Positions 22,661 through 35,595 are shown, numbered from the stretch's first letter. The stretch: 64,000 bases of DNA from Heracleum sosnowskyi (GCA_030848705.1 JAUIZM010000018.1:1984001-2048000), one strand, 5' to 3'. Program-made: numbers and translations. Notes: generated from the sequence alone by a model not told the origin.

Positions 22661-23353
22661 GAGGGGGTTCTACTGTAATATAGCTAGTGCGGTTGGATTT
22701 TTCCCTTTCAAAATTTACATTTTAGCTAAAATCAATAAAAGAAAATAAATTTTAAATTGACTAGTCTCCAAAATTAGTGTTTTTTTTTATAAACACAAGT
22801 ATAATTGTGTGTTTCAAATTTATTATTATAATCCTTTATGCACATGCTTCTCAAATATAGTAGAAAGTTAGGTATTGATAATTAGCAAAAAATAAAAAGT
22901 AACAAAAAATAGTTAGGTACTGATACATCACCCTCGAAGATAAAATTAAAATTTTGGAAAAATTTAATCGAACGGACGTTGGTAGACAAAGAAAACAGTA
23001 CATAGTGGTACAAGTATTGGTGAACGGTGGTTGATCTTCACATGTACTACATACATTGTTGGAATTAAAAAAGCACCCTGTTAGAAAATAGTATCCTAAC
23101 CCACGACACTACCAACAACAGCCCCCTCTCTTGAGTTCATCACTACTGATTTAGTACTATTTTTGCCATTAGGGCATGTCTCCATTTTTGTTTTATTTTG
23201 TAAACATAATTTAACCATGTTTTGATTATCTTTGAATTATGTAACCATTATTATGATTGCTTATAGCTATTCAAAATACCGCCACATCACAAGGTGACAC
23301 ATGTCTAATACTGATATGCAGTCAAACTGTACGTGAGAGTTTCCCTTCATACG
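22661..23353. other. Intergenic DNA
   Basis: No gene seen. A stretch at about 23190-23275 (TGTAAACATAAT.TAACCATG..TTTGATTA) recurs in diverged form at about 25435-25530, so it is part of a dispersed repeat. Confidence 0.4.
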
Positions 23354-23413
23354 CAGTGACGGAACCAGAATGAAAATTTACGGGGACTTAAATATTTAAC
23401 ATGTGACCTGAAT

Positions 23414-23968
23414 TTATCCAATGCCTTCTTTCATTTTTTGCGGTCTACGATAATCAACCTCAATTTCATGTCCTTGGGCAGAAAAAACATGTGAAATGCT
23501 TTGCTTCTGATTTTTAAAAGCCTGATAACGTCTTATAGCTTCATTGTGTGAGCTAACAACTAATCCAATATGTAACCTGAATTTATCCAATATTTTTTTT
23601 TCATTTTTTGAATTTAGTTGTTGTAAATGCATTTTTTCCGCTGTAATCAGTCCTCTCTGGATTGAAAAGATAACACCACATATAAAACGTTGCATCTTTA
23701 TGTATACTGTATTTCAGCCAATCGAATTTGCTTGAAAAGTTCTCGAATCACCATTCTTCAGAAATGTATAATCAACAGGTCGGAAAGGATCTTTTGCAAT
23801 GTATGCCCTCCGAACTTGGTCTCTAATATTGACATCATACTCATAAATCAGAATTCTAGCCCCTGAATCGGAAATTATACTATCTAGATTAAATTCAATA
23901 TTTGCTCTTTTTTGAGTGGGTGTGTTTGTATCAGGAATGAAAGCATTTGAATCTGCAGTTGAATTCAA
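23414..23968 (-). pseudogene. hAT transposase (TTF-type zinc finger/HAT dimerisation) fragments
   Basis: The upstream piece reads IEFNLDSIISDSGARI, then YEYDVNIRDQVRRAYIAKDP, the conserved N-terminal block of these transposases. The downstream piece contains LRLHIGL-like and SSHNEAIRRYQAFKNQKQSI, a block from a region normally tens of residues further on. The segment between them, with the TTF zinc finger (FCLCCYLF in relatives), is missing, and a stop separates the pieces. The C-terminal catalytic half is absent, so it is inactive. Confidence 0.75.
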
Positions 23969-24117
23969 GTTAAGAACAGGTGTATATTGTGAAAGATGAA
24001 AATCTCGGTCGCTTAATAAAAAATTTATCTATTCTATTATCTATATTGATTATCCTTATCGGAACTTTACAAGAATTATTAACCTAAAATATGACAGAAC
24101 ATAATAAACTAATCAAT

Positions 24118-24303
24118 CAAAAGCCCCAAATTAAAAAGCTAGGTCAATACAAAATCACAATGAACAGCAGAACAGATGAAACTAAAAAGCCTCAAATTAA
24201 AAACTAGGTCAATATAAAATCACAATGAATAGATGAAACTAAAAAACCCCAAATTAAAAAGTTAGGTCAATACAAAATCGCAATGAATAGATGAAACTCT
24301 AAA
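24118..24303. repeat. Three-copy tandem repeat inside the hAT relic
   Basis: A unit of about 60 bp beginning (A)AGCC(C/T)CAAATTAAAAA.CTAGG and continuing TCAATA(C/T)AAAATC.CAATGAA occurs three times in a row. Confidence 0.85.
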
Positions 24304-24805
24304 ATTGAAAAAATTGTATCAATTGAATATCATACCTTAATAGAGTCACAACAATTATATCGAAAAAAAGAAACTAATGAAGCTTTTTGTTGTTCCTTTT
24401 TCATTCTCGATGAAACATAAGAGGCGAAGAGCAGTAGAGGCTTATAGCAGTAGAGAGAGTTGAGTTGTGTCTTGTGTGTGCAGTGTGCGTATCTCTCTGA
24501 TTGTATTTTTTGTTTACAAACACAAGTCAAGTCACGGGACTTGTTTTGTTTGTTTTATTTAATTTATCAAACTAAATTAATTATTAATATTTTTATTTGA
24601 TTTGTAAAAATATTATTCATTAATTAATTTTGTTCTTTCAAATTTAGCAAAAATTTATTTTACACTTAATAATTTGTTTCAATATAAACTCTAATTTAAT
24701 TTTTTACAGGGTGCTCCTCTATAATATAATACTAATAAAAAAATTATTTTTACTATATTTTTCGAAGTCAGGAGAAGCTTCTGGCCCCCTCTAGTTCCGC
24801 CACTG

Positions 24806-26600
24806 CCGATATGGCACAGTCTGGTCGTTATCATGCTCGGATTCGTCAATCGACAATTTGTATTTAGCTGTATCTCATCTCTCGGAAGGGAACATACATA
24901 TTTTAAAAGATATTACTCTTATTTATTCTTTTGTTACAAATTCATATTTTACTCTCATTTACATAAATAGTATTTTAGTAATAAAAACAGCCGCTCATAA
25001 AGTAAGAAGACACTCCCAATTATCTAACACCATGTTGCAAGAAGGATCAATTATAACGGTCAATTACTGCCTAACTGTAACATTACAAAAAGTATAAAGC
25101 AACAAGTGTAGAGGTAAAATCATTCCGTGCACTATAACCGCAATGCCCGCCACGTAGACTATAGTGATTAGAGACTTCCCCGGTAAACACTATGCTCATA
25201 ACACATTTGCACCCCACACTCATTTTACCAACAATAAATACCTACCTCTCTCTTGATTACAACTACTTTTTTGATTATTATTCCGATTACTTACTCTCAT
25301 GTCGGAGATGTTTCGCGACCAACACTCTCGAACAAACATTGTTTTGCAGGTCCCCAACCTAGACGAAGTCACTCCCGGAATAGTGAAGACCACAGTCAGA
25401 GCTGCTGATAGTCAGCCATGAGAGTTATTAATTGTTTTTATGTAAACATAATCAAACCATGTTGTTTATTATTTTTCAATCATGTATCTATTAACCATGT
25501 TTTGATTACTTTTAATCTTATTATAATTATTTGTAAACATATTGCAATTAAAAATAAAATGACTTATTGTTGACTACTTTAATCACTTGAAAAGATTCTT
25601 ATTCCAACTCTTTTCCTTAATTATAATATCACTACTGGATCTATATAAGTGTAACTAATCTGAGCTGATCAGTTCTAAAAAAACATGAGCCAACAATATA
25701 TTCTCCAAATCATATTAAGTTAATCAAATATTGAAATTGTTATGGAGATACTTAGGAGACAATAAATCATTTGTGCACGAAAATTTTAAGTGTCTTCGGT
25801 TGGCACTTCGGCATCTATAAATTATAATCTACTTCTTTGTTTTATTATGACCACATGTAACCTGTTCATTATTGTTAAAAAAAATGGGTTATCGCGCTTA
25901 ATTTAAAATATAATTTGATTACGAATATTTAGGTGTTTAAATTTTCATTAAACTTTAATTTTCGTTCAGTTTTCGAATTATATGTTGTAAAGTAGCAGAA
26001 ACATTGAAGCATAGTTTGTTAATATGAAGCAGTGAAGGTCAAATAAGAAGATTATGGAGTTTGTTACCAAATTCCTCCGTCAACCGTATTGTATGAAATA
26101 AGCACGGGAAACTATGAGGTGTTGGTTTAATCTAAAAAATAATTTCACTATTTCCGTCATACAAAATCATTTTTTTTTTCACGTATTTCAATATATTTAG
26201 AAATAATATTTACATATTTTAATTTTTTCAATTTTCTTGCATTGTATGACTATAAGTTAAAAAAGTTACCCAACAGAAAGAATGACCAAACTATCTACTA
26301 TACATGCATTTGAAATGCACATCAATTTTGTTTATTACCTCATCTAACTATCTCAATTTTTTTTTAATATTTAAACTTAAATATCTTACAAATAAATATT
26401 TGTTCTTAAATGTTCTCAAATATTTATTATGTAATTGTTAATAGAGCTTAATGCTCCTAAGTACATATTCACGTAATTTAGTGATTACAACGTGTTTTCT
26501 TGTTAGGTACATTTTTCTCTTGTTAATATACGGACATACGGTGCTCACTTGCAAACCGTAATGGTACTTTAGTCCTATGGTCCAACACATCTACTTACAA
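24806..26600. other. Intergenic DNA; includes an unexplained GC-richer patch
   Basis: No gene recognised. At about 25100-25425 composition becomes GC-richer and a TTTTGCAG acceptor-like site is followed by a 23-codon frame reading VPNLDEVTPGIVKTTVRAAD to TGA at 25420. This could be a fragment of a retrotransposon or a lost exon. The rest is AT-rich. Confidence 0.35.
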
Positions 26601-26604
26601 CTTC

Positions 26605-26610
26605 TATAAA
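26605..26610 (+). promoter_or_regulatory. TATA box of the SAUR49-like gene
   Basis: TATAAA 103 bp before the ATG at 26713, followed by a pyrimidine-rich leader. Position fits a plant core promoter. Confidence 0.65.
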
Positions 26611-26667
26611 GTACAAGTCCATTTCACTCTCCCACTCTCACTCCCCACTCTCTCCCTACTTGTCAAA

Positions 26668-26701
<34 letters not shown>

Positions 26702-26711
26702 TCTCTCTCTC
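26668..26711 (+). repeat. (CT)n leader microsatellite
   Basis: A nearly pure CT run in the 5' UTR that ends one base before the SAUR start codon at 26713. CT leaders are common in plant genes. Confidence 0.9.
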
Positions 26712-26712
26712 A

Positions 26713-27099
26713 ATGGGAAAATGCAACCAAATCCGTCAAATTGTGAGATTCCGACAAATGCTCCGGCGCTGGCGCAAGACTGCCACATCATCTCATAATC
26801 GTTTAACACCGTCTGATGTACCAGCAGGACACGTGGCCATCAGTGTAGGAAGCGGGCACACCAGATTTATCATGAGGGCTACGTACCTGAACCACCCCGT
26901 GTTCAAGAAGCTACTGGCCCAAGCTGAAGAAGAATATGGGTTTGTTAATCAAGGCCCATTAGCTATTCCTTGTGAAGAGGCTGTTTTCTTGGAGCTTTTA
27001 CGAGTTGTGACTCGGACTGAGTCGAGTAACTCGGTTCGTCTCGGTGTCAGGAAGAGCAGGGACATTTGGTGTGAATCTCGGCCATTGTTGCTTGGGTAG
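26713..27099 (+). CDS. SAUR49-like: SAUR49/52-like auxin-responsive protein
   Basis: SAURs are small auxin-induced proteins; studied members inhibit PP2C-D phosphatases, activate plasma-membrane H+-ATPase and promote cell expansion. Intronless, 128 aa. It has the basic N-terminus MGKCNQIRQIVRFRQMLRRW typical of the SAUR49/52/53 branch. The SAUR domain at about 35-100 contains DVPAGHVAISVG, RATYLNHPVFKKLLAQAEEE, YGFVNQGPLAIPCEE and FLELLRVV. The extended tail ends in SRDIWCESRPLLLG. It stands alone, about 14 kb from the other SAURs, which fits its position next to RbfA and ASE in Arabidopsis. The 5' UTR is CT-rich and a TATA box is at 26605. Confidence 0.93.
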   Translation: MGKCNQIRQIVRFRQMLRRWRKTATSSHNRLTPSDVPAGHVAISVGSGHTRFIMRATYLNHPVFKKLLAQAEEEYGFVNQGPLAIPCEEAVFLELLRVVTRTESSNSVRLGVRKSRDIWCESRPLLLG

Positions 27100-27505
27100 A
27101 GGATGGGAGTGGTGGATTAGGTTTGGCGAGTTGACTCGGACGAGTTACGAGTTTTTTAGGCTAACTACTATATCATATTTACATGTATACCTGTGTTTTT
27201 TCTAGGGTAAAAATGTATGGGAGTGAGTCAGTGAGCGAGTGAGGTTTATTATATTTTCTTGTTTTTTTTTGCTGTGGAGATTGGCGAAGATGGAGCTGTA
27301 ACTGTAAGTTTTTAACTCCACTGAGTCATCCCGAGTTAGAGTTTGAAGAATCGGATTTAATATATTAATATAAAAAATATATTATATTCTCCATTCCGTT
27401 GTGTACATTATTTTATGATTAATGCTTTGAATTTATTTAATTTAATAACATTTATTTATAATCTGGATTCTTGAATTTTATTTAATTTTATAAGCATGTA
27501 CTCTA

Positions 27506-27824
27506 CTCCCTCCGTCCCGTTAGGTTCTATACGTTTGGCTTGGACACGGAGATCAAGAAAAAATATAAAAAATGAGTAAAGTTAGATGAAAAGTGGGTAA
27601 AGTGATAGGATCTATCAATATTTAATAATAGATTTGAGATAGTGGAGAAAAGCAGTGGGTGTAATAGTGTTTTATATTATTATAGAATAGATATAGTGGA
27701 GAAAGTAGTGGATGTAGTAGTGTTTTATATTATTAAAAATTACTATTTTTGGAATATATAAAAATGAGAGGGAAATTCCAAAATGGAAACTGTATAGAAT
27801 TGACCGGGAGGGAGGGGGAGAGAG
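27506..27824. mobile_element. Stowaway-type MITE (Tc1/mariner), 319 bp
   Basis: The left end is CTCCCTCCGTCCC and the right end the inverted, slightly altered form. TA dinucleotides flank both sides (27504-27505 and 27825-27826), the Tc1/mariner target duplication. The interior contains a diverged direct repeat (GTGTTTTATATTATTA twice). Confidence 0.75.
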
Positions 27825-28068
27825 TATTAGTTTTACTTTATTTTTTCTTTGTGTGCGCTTTTGTTGTACAATGAGTACGGCTGGTCGGATAAAACAGTAA
27901 AAGTGAAACTTTTTTTAGATTGATAGCTTATGGGTGGTAAAAATCTCAATCCGATTTACAAAATTCGAAAAGTTATCTGCAAAAGATTACACTTTTCGGG
28001 CAGGAGCCTAGGCATCGCACAAGGGCAGGGGTAGCATTTTTAATTTAAAGTTTTCTCACCTTCCATTA

Positions 28069-28912
28069 GAGCATCTCCAAGGAGAGTAGTCAAAATGGTT
28101 AGTTAAAATAATATAAAATAATGATTTGTTAAAATTTGTTGAACTTCTAAGTGGTTGTGCTCCAACAGAAATAACTATAATGTTTAGCTATATTTCAAAA
28201 ATAATATTTTATTACTATTATCAAATTCGAAATGTTATATTTTACTCCCGGCATGTACTTCAACCTCTACACCTCACTCGCAGTATCATAGACTATCCAA
28301 TAAATAAAGTCCAATTTGATCAACTTCTTTATCAAATTTAAAGAAAATATAAATCATGTTACTTCTACTACATACGACTCCTTATTTTTTAATTTCCTAT
28401 ATTAAACTGCAATACTACGTACTCTATAGCCAAGTAATTAATGAATAATGAGCAGCAATACCAAATCAAGAACCTCAATTCTCAAATTAAAATCAACAAT
28501 TTCAACTAAATGTACAAGATTTTAAACAATTGACAAATTGCTAAAATCCCCAAATTTCTAAGAAACAAAACCCTAATTATATACGCACACAGATATAATA
28601 TATATGCTCTAATAGTAACAAAAGATTCTGAAAGCAACAAGTATAGAAAATAATACCTCGGCAAAAGTTAAAGTAGCGGGAGAGAGAGTTCAAGACTCAG
28701 TGGGAGAGAGTATTTAAGCGAGAAATGACATGGATGAATACAGAGGATGAGACGGCATTCAACAAATATAGCGGATGAATTGAGGATATCTATAATTATT
28801 GCTAACAGGTGTGTCCCTTTGGAGAGATCATTTTTCACATATTAGCTATAATTGATACTGTTCCACTGCCAGGCGGACTATATAGCTAACAGATACAAGG
28901 TTGGAGATGCTC
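28069..28912. mobile_element. PIF/Harbinger-type MITE, 844 bp
   Basis: Perfect 12-bp terminal inverted repeats GAGCATCTCCAA / TTGGAGATGCTC flanked by TTA on both sides (28066-28068 and 28913-28915), the 3-bp target site of Harbinger elements. The interior is AT-rich and non-coding. Confidence 0.8.
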
Positions 28913-28913
28913 T

Positions 28914-29597
28914 TAGGCTTGTAATTGGAGTGGGGTGGAGATCCGATCTGAGTCCGTTTTATTTGTTATGGATTTGGCAAAAAAAATTCGATCCGATAAG
29001 AAAAATTCGATAATAAATGAAACAGATATGGATTTAGGTCGATCCGTTAACGATCCAATCCGAATATAATATATATAAATATTATATATAATATTTATAT
29101 ATATTATATTCAGATCGGATCGTTAACGGATCTATATAATATTTATATAAATATATTGTATAATATATATTATGAAAAAATTATTTGCAATTTTTAATAG
29201 TCTATATACTTTGTAGTCTATACAATCACAACTAATTAAAATGTGAGATAAGATTTTTCCGAAGTATAATATCATTTTATTTGTTTTTAAATTTCTAATA
29301 TTATGTTAGAGTTCTTATTTTAAACTTTAGAGTTATTATTTAATTACTTTGTTTACCATTATAAGATATTGTAAAAAAATTCAATATTAAGTGAAATTTT
29401 AATTTAAATCAAAATTTTTAAGGAAAAATATAAATGGATCGGATATCCGATCCGCGATCCGTGATCCGAACGGATCCGGATATGGATTGGCCTATAAAAA
29501 ATCCGGTCCTGATCCGATCCGAATTCGTTAAAATAAATGGATATGAGCATCGATTTAGGCCGATCCGATCCGAACCCGATCCGTTGACAGACCTACC
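28914..29597. mobile_element. Non-autonomous element rich in GATCCGATCC phrases
   Basis: Starts TTAGGCTTGT and ends with the inverted, better preserved GTTGACAGACCTA. Both end regions consist of GATCCGATCCG and ATGGATTTGG phrases in opposite orientation, a hAT-like layout like that of the element at 6798. It contains a 92-bp palindrome (29041-29132). A second truncated member with the intact terminus TAGGCCTGTCAACGGA is at about 37312-37500. Confidence 0.5.
29041..29132. repeat. 92-bp near-perfect palindrome
   Basis: The left arm 29041-29083 starts GATCCGTTAACGATCC; the right arm 29090-29132 is its inverted complement, ending GGATCGTTAACGGATC, with two mismatches. The 6-bp centre ATATAT is itself self-complementary, so the whole can extrude as a cruciform. 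Confidence 0.9.
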
Positions 29598-29946
29598 TTC
29601 CATGATGCGGGTATAGAAAAATGTCAAATAAAAATTTATTATTTTATCACATAAAAATACAAACTTACCAAAAAGTTTTAAATTTTCTGTAAATTTTATA
29701 TAATTTTCTTCCGACAAAAAAATATTATATAAACATTTACTCGAAATCTTACCTATCTGATTCCGTTGTGGATATTAAAATTTTCTGATTACCCTTTTTG
29801 TCGTCGGAAATAGAAAAAGGGAAACACATAACATAGTTTATGGAGATCCATTTATCAACCTAAAACTTGAAGACCAAGATCAACTCATATTTGTAAATTC
29901 GTAAATGAAATATTCCAAATCAAAGAAGAAGCAACTAATTATATTA

Positions 29947-30160
29947 CTCCCTCCGTCCCATTTATATTGTCCGAAGAGACTATAGTCCACCTATTTAGCA
30001 ATCAAACAAAACTTACCAATTTTAAGCTCAAATATTAACATATTTGTAAAATTTTAACAAATTTAACATCCATTTTACCATAATTAATTAATGTGATCAA
30101 ATGTTTTGAAACAAATAAATATAAAATTGCGACACGGGACAAAGGACGGGACTAAGAGAG
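29947..30160. mobile_element. Stowaway-type MITE, 214 bp
   Basis: Left end CTCCCTCCGTCCC, right end GGACGGGACTAAGAGAG (inverted partner), with TA on both sides (29945-29946 and 30161-30162). Confidence 0.75.
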
Positions 30161-30243
30161 TATTATTTTTCTTTGACATACAATTGTGACATAGTTCGGG
30201 GCTTCTTGGGGATATAAGAGAATTGTCACAAAAGAGAGCTACA

Positions 30244-32096
30244 TCAATATACTTATATAAAGGAGAAGATGAGGGCATATTTTTGTTTTTAAAAACTTCA
30301 TTAATGCAAGAAACTAAATATACAATTTTAACATTCTCCTAATTTTTTTACTAGAATATCTCAATTGCCTTTTAAATCTTTACTCACGGAGGAAACTAAA
30401 TATACAATTTTAATATTCATGCCTTTAGAATCTTTACAAATGAAAGAAACTAATTATACAATTTTAATATTTTTCCTAAATTTTTTATTTATGATTCTAC
30501 TAACTAATATATAAAACTAAATATATTATCTTAATATTCTCCTGAATTTTTTATTTAAGTCAATGATTTTGAAAAATATTATGGAGAAAATGAGAGAGGT
30601 TAGGTGGGGCTCTCAAAAATCGTCTCGATCTATTTTTCTTGATTATTTGAATTATTAATATTAAATATTAGATAAATTCTTAATATCTTTCTTACTATTT
30701 TTTAACCGAGAAAACTTAATATACAATATTAATATTCTCATAAACGTTCTATACTAATTCAATTTATTTACTAATTACTTTCTTACTATCTTTTTAAGGA
30801 AGGAAGTTAAATATACTATGTTAATATTCACCTAAACTTTCTCTTTAAATCTAATTTATTTACTAATTTATTTCTACTATCTTCTAAAGGAAGAAACGAA
30901 GTATATTATATTAATATTCCCCTAAACTTACTATACAAGTCCCATTTATATTCTAATTTCTGTTTTACTATCTTTAATCGAGTAAAATAATAAAAGAGAC
31001 GATTTGAGAGGCGTCAGCTTGCTGCTCACATATGTTTCTTTATACAAGTACGGTAAGGTGGCGCCTCTCAAATTGTCTTAATTTTTTTTTCAATTTTCTC
31101 AAAATTTTGAATTAATAATGTTAAAGGTTAGAAAGTATCTAAATTGCCTTTTAATCTTAAATAATGGAAATCTTTATTATCCAATATTCTCCTAAATTTT
31201 CTTTTTAAGTCAAATTACTATTTAATATTTACCTAAATTTATCTTTAAGTCAAATAACCATGCTAATAATTCTTTTAAACTTTCTCTTTAACTTAAAGTT
31301 GTCATCTTAATATTCTCATATATTTTTTCTTGAAGTTATAAAGTATATCATGAAATCAGATTATCATCATAATATTCTCCTAAAAAAATTATTAAAAATT
31401 ATGTTCTCATAATTAAAAACCCCCACGTTTAATTTATATATATGTTTTACATATATATTAAAAATCATTTTTTAAGTTTTAATTTTTAATTTTATAGAAG
31501 ATAATACTTATAGAAAATGCAAGTTTCTATACAATAAAATATAGAAGTCTTATTATTTTTTCTTTTATTTTCACGAGTACCTATATTTTAAACAATAAAA
31601 ATTTGATTTTTTTTTAAAAATTTAAATTAAATTTTATGATATACTAAACTTGATTTATAGGTGATGTAATTTATTTATTAAATTAATTTGTTATCTGTTT
31701 AGATTTTGTAACAACGAGAAAACGGGTCAATGGTCGGAAACATGTTAAACGACAAAACGATTCATTAGGAGGAACATATTATATGCTAGAATTTTATATT
31801 GATGTTATATTATGTATATTAAAGTAGAAGTTGGAATATTAATTTTGAGAAAACTAAAAATGGTGACAAATATACTAATATTTAATATAATATTAAAATA
31901 ATAAAAAATAGTAAACAAGTGTTACTTTTGATATTTATCAAAAATTTCGGATAATGACCCAAAACAGAGAATTCAAAATAAACCCTAATTTTATGTTAGA
32001 AATATCATTTTATCTAAAAAAGTATTTTATAAATTTTTTTTAAAAAAATTTAGATAAGTTATTTTAAAGCTGCTGCGAAACGGCTTAGTAAACTAG
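30244..32096 (+). mobile_element. Candidate non-autonomous Helitron
   Basis: Begins A|TCAATATACTTATATAAAGG and ends GGCTTAGTAAACTAG|T, that is TC...CTAG between A and T as Helitrons do. The 3' hairpin (GCTGCTGCGAAACGGC) is imperfect. The interior is very AT-rich with repeated ACTAAATATACAATTTTAATATTC phrases in short diverged copies and an inverted pair GACGATTT(TT)GAGAG (30605-30627 versus 30996-31010). No Rep/helicase. Confidence 0.45.
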
Positions 32097-33285
32097 TTTC
32101 AATACTATTGTAACATCTTTATTAGATCGCAATGAGATAATTTAAATAATTAGAGTTTATTACTTGCTATTTTGAATTTTTGGTTCAATTATCATTTATC
32201 CCGAATTTATCTGATAACAAAGTATTAGTTATTAGTTTTTGATTTAAATTAAAAAAAATCTTAATCAAACATTGCTGAGGAACTAGAGGTTAGTTTGGCA
32301 ACATTCTAACTTTTTTGAAGAAGAGAAGTGAAATACCGGTTTAACACTAACTTTTATAGCTAAATCATTTATTTTTTTAGGTAATTAGGTTAGCACTAAC
32401 TATTTATTAATTATTATCACTAGTCACCATTTAATTGTTTTCATTTATGAAGGTCTTATAATTTATATTTAAAATATTGTTTTTAATTCAAAATACTTAA
32501 TTGACATAATGTGATGAACGCACATGTTCAAAATTAAAGATACCTTCTTATGTTCATATTTAGAATTCAATGGGCATATCTTTTGCTCAAAATTCAGGGG
32601 ATACATGGCATATTCTTTAGTTAAATGATGAATATTTGAAAGTTTAAATTTTTTTTACATGAAATATATTCTTGTACGTTCATATATTCCTTACAAAAAT
32701 AAGTTTATCTTTTTACTTATACATACATATATTTAAGATTAAAAATTAAAAATCAATAATTTTAAAATAGTTTATATTACTATTGTATATAATTTTTTTT
32801 ATCAATCAAAAGTCATTAGATATAAGTAAAATTCCTCAAAAGTCAATGTAAAAAATATGTTAAATTAATGATGAAATGCACAAATTCCATAAAAGTCATT
32901 AAAAATTTATCAAATCAACAAAAGTGATTTTTTAAAAATCAATTAAAGTTGTAATACAATATCACATCCTTAATTTTATAACGATAACATTAAATAATTG
33001 TTAGATCTCAAACTCAAACTTTTTGAGGGGCCGAATTTCTTATGATATGAAGTTTTACATTCATTGCTTAATTAATTAGAAAACATTTTTCTGTCCTTTT
33101 TTTAATCATTTATTTAAATTTAAATGAGTGCAACAAATTCAAATTGTTAGACGTGGCTTGTTCTTCTCCTGAAGATTGTGGAGTACTGGAAGTATAAGAT
33201 CATTTCTCCTAACTGACAAGAGAAAGTATTAACTAACCTAGGAGGAGTAACATTGTCAAGCACATCTTCATGTATTAACAATGTA
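32097..33285. other. AT-rich intergenic DNA
   Basis: No gene, RNA or clear element end seen between two Helitron candidates. Confidence 0.45.
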
Positions 33286-34145
33286 CTAGCTTAAAACCGG
33301 ATTGTTAATTGTTATTTTATTATTATATTTTTAATATTTTATTAATCGTATTTGTTAAAAAAATAAGTAGGCATGTTAAAATAGCTAAATACTTTTAATT
33401 AATAAAAAACATTAAAACTGATTTTAAAATAAATAAAAATAAAAAATGTAACATATATTTAGTTTAAAAAGGTAAATGTCCGTGATATTTTTGGAAAATG
33501 AGGTTTTAAAATTTAATAATTAAAAGTATTTAAATTTGTTTTAAAATAAATAAGTAAAGGGTTTCCTGTGATATTTTTGGGAAAAAAATGAATTTTAGTG
33601 AAAAAAATAAAAAAAGTAAATTGAAAAAGACAATTTCCCGTGATATATTTAGAAAAGAAGGGATTTTGTTAGAAAAAATCTATAATATGTTTTAGAATAA
33701 TTGGTTATAAATAGGAATTTGATTATTTATATTTTAATATTCTTAGTGATTGCATTTGATAAGAAAAATACGTAGACATGTTAAAATAGGTAAACTTTTA
33801 AAAATAAATAACTAAATTTTTGTCCGTGATATTTTTTGAAATTGAGGGGTTTTAGTAAGGAAAAATAGAAAAACTAACATGTTTTAGTTAAAAAGGTAAT
33901 TTTCATGTTTGAAAAAGTAGGAGAATTTGTTAGAAAAAATAATGTATTTTAGGGAAAAAAGGTAATTTGTTATAAATAGTTAATATTATTATTTAATAAT
34001 ATATTTCTATAAATAAGTAAGGTTAATTAAGTAAAAACACGAAATACAGTTAAGGACAATTAAGTAAAATCATAACGTACCATACCGATCAACCAAACTT
34101 TTAATTTTTCGTATATTATATAATAGTATTGATTGATAGTATAGA
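33286..34145 (-). mobile_element. Non-autonomous Helitron, 860 bp
   Basis: On the minus strand it begins A|TCTATACTATCAATC (34145) and ends GGTTTTAAGCTAG|T (33286). It is inserted between A and T without target duplication. Diverged direct repeats with CCCGTGATATTTTT.GAAAA(A) fill the interior. It is homologous to the + strand copy ending at 35595. Confidence 0.6.
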
Positions 34146-34939
34146 TATGGGACTTATATGCTTTAATAAAAATATATTATCTTATAAATTTAACGAATTA
34201 TTAATTTATATTAAAGGAGTCGAGTTAGGACTAAAAAAATTTATTAATTTATCGTGTATTAATTTATCAAGTTTTACTTTATATAAATTTATTAACAAAG
34301 TACGACTTACGAATTGAATTTTTTTGGTGGCCCTTGACCATCTCCCTTGCAACTGTTTTGCGATAGCCCTTAATTCAATTTTCAAAATTGTTACTCAGAA
34401 TTTAATAAATTTAGTTTTCGAAAGTTATATTCGGATGAAAATAGTGGGACCGAAAAAAGTGTACATATTTGTGAATTTTTTCCAACTATGTTAGAATTTA
34501 ACTTTAAATAATAAAGTTTGAAAAATGCTTGGGTACCCAAATTCGTTCTCAATCAAAATCTGATTGATACTAATTTAATTAATTATGATAATGGAACCTC
34601 TGCATTCATATAAATTTCACTAATTAATACCTTTCAAAATGTCATGGTCATGTCACGTCATTCAAGAACTTAATTTGAATTATGTAGCACTAGCTTTATA
34701 CCCGTGCAATGCACGGGATCTTTATAAATTATTAGTATATTTTTTTAATTTAATTTGAATTGTGTTTTTTTATTTTCCCAAAAGTATCAATCTATTTTAA
34801 TTTCAATTTTATAAATTTTAAATTAATACTATATTATTAAAGTCGAAACATTACTATATTATTAAAGTTGAAACATTAAAAGTTTTTCGGTTTTCAGTTT
34901 TCGGTTCTTTATTCTAATTAAAAAATAATTTATACTATT

Positions 34940-35595
34940 TATACTATCTTGTAATAGACGAAACATTAAAACTTTGGTAGTGGTCGGTATTTTGTGATTT
35001 TACTTAATTACCCTTATTTATTTTAAAAAATATTATTAAATAATAACATTATTTAAAACCAATTATCTTTTCAACTAAAGCCTAAAATACATTAATTTTT
35101 CTATTTTTTCTAACAAAATCCCCTCTTTTTCTAAAAAAATCACGGCAATTATCTTTTTCAACTAAAACATGTTACTTTTCCTATTTTTCCTTACTAAAAT
35201 ACATCATTTTCCAAATATATCAGGCGCAAATCCTTACTTATTTATTGTAAAATCTATTTAATACTTTTAATTATGGGCAATTACCTTTTTCAATTAAAAC
35301 ATGTTAATTTCCTATTTTTCCTTACTAAAATCTCCGTTTTCCAAAAATATTAGGGACAAATCCTAAATTATATATTTTGAAACCTATTTGAATAATTTTA
35401 ATTACGGGCAATTAACTTTTTCAACTAAAACATATTATTGTTTCAATTTTTCCTTATTAAATCTCCTCTAATTATTTAAAAAAGTTTAACCTACATATTG
35501 TTTTTAACAAATACAATTAATAAAATATAAAAACATAAATAATAAAAATTATAATTATTAAAAACAATTCATGCATCGCATGGGTTTTAAGCTAG
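34940..35595 (+). mobile_element. Non-autonomous Helitron nested in a larger one
   Basis: Ends with a degenerate hairpin CATGCATCGCATGGG, then TTTTAAGCTAG|T at 35595. The body matches the minus-strand element 33286-34145 (GTGATTTTACTTAATTA..CC near the start, repeated CC.AAAAATAT(T/C)A.GG phrases). The 5' terminus is blurred (TATACTATCTTG near 34940). Confidence 0.5.

Larger units (their letters stand above)
23354..24805 (-). mobile_element. hAT-family element, internally deleted, with transposase remnants
   Basis: Ends are CAGTGACGGAACCAGA at 23354 and the inverted CTAGTTCCGCCACTG ending at 24805, matching the CAGTGGCGGA termini of a plant hAT family. The minus strand holds two pieces of the TTF/zf-MYM plus hAT-dimerisation type transposase, 23714-23968 and 23414-23695. 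No exact 8-bp duplication was recognised. A three-copy repeat of about 60 bp (24118-24303) lies in its left non-coding part. Confidence 0.7.
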
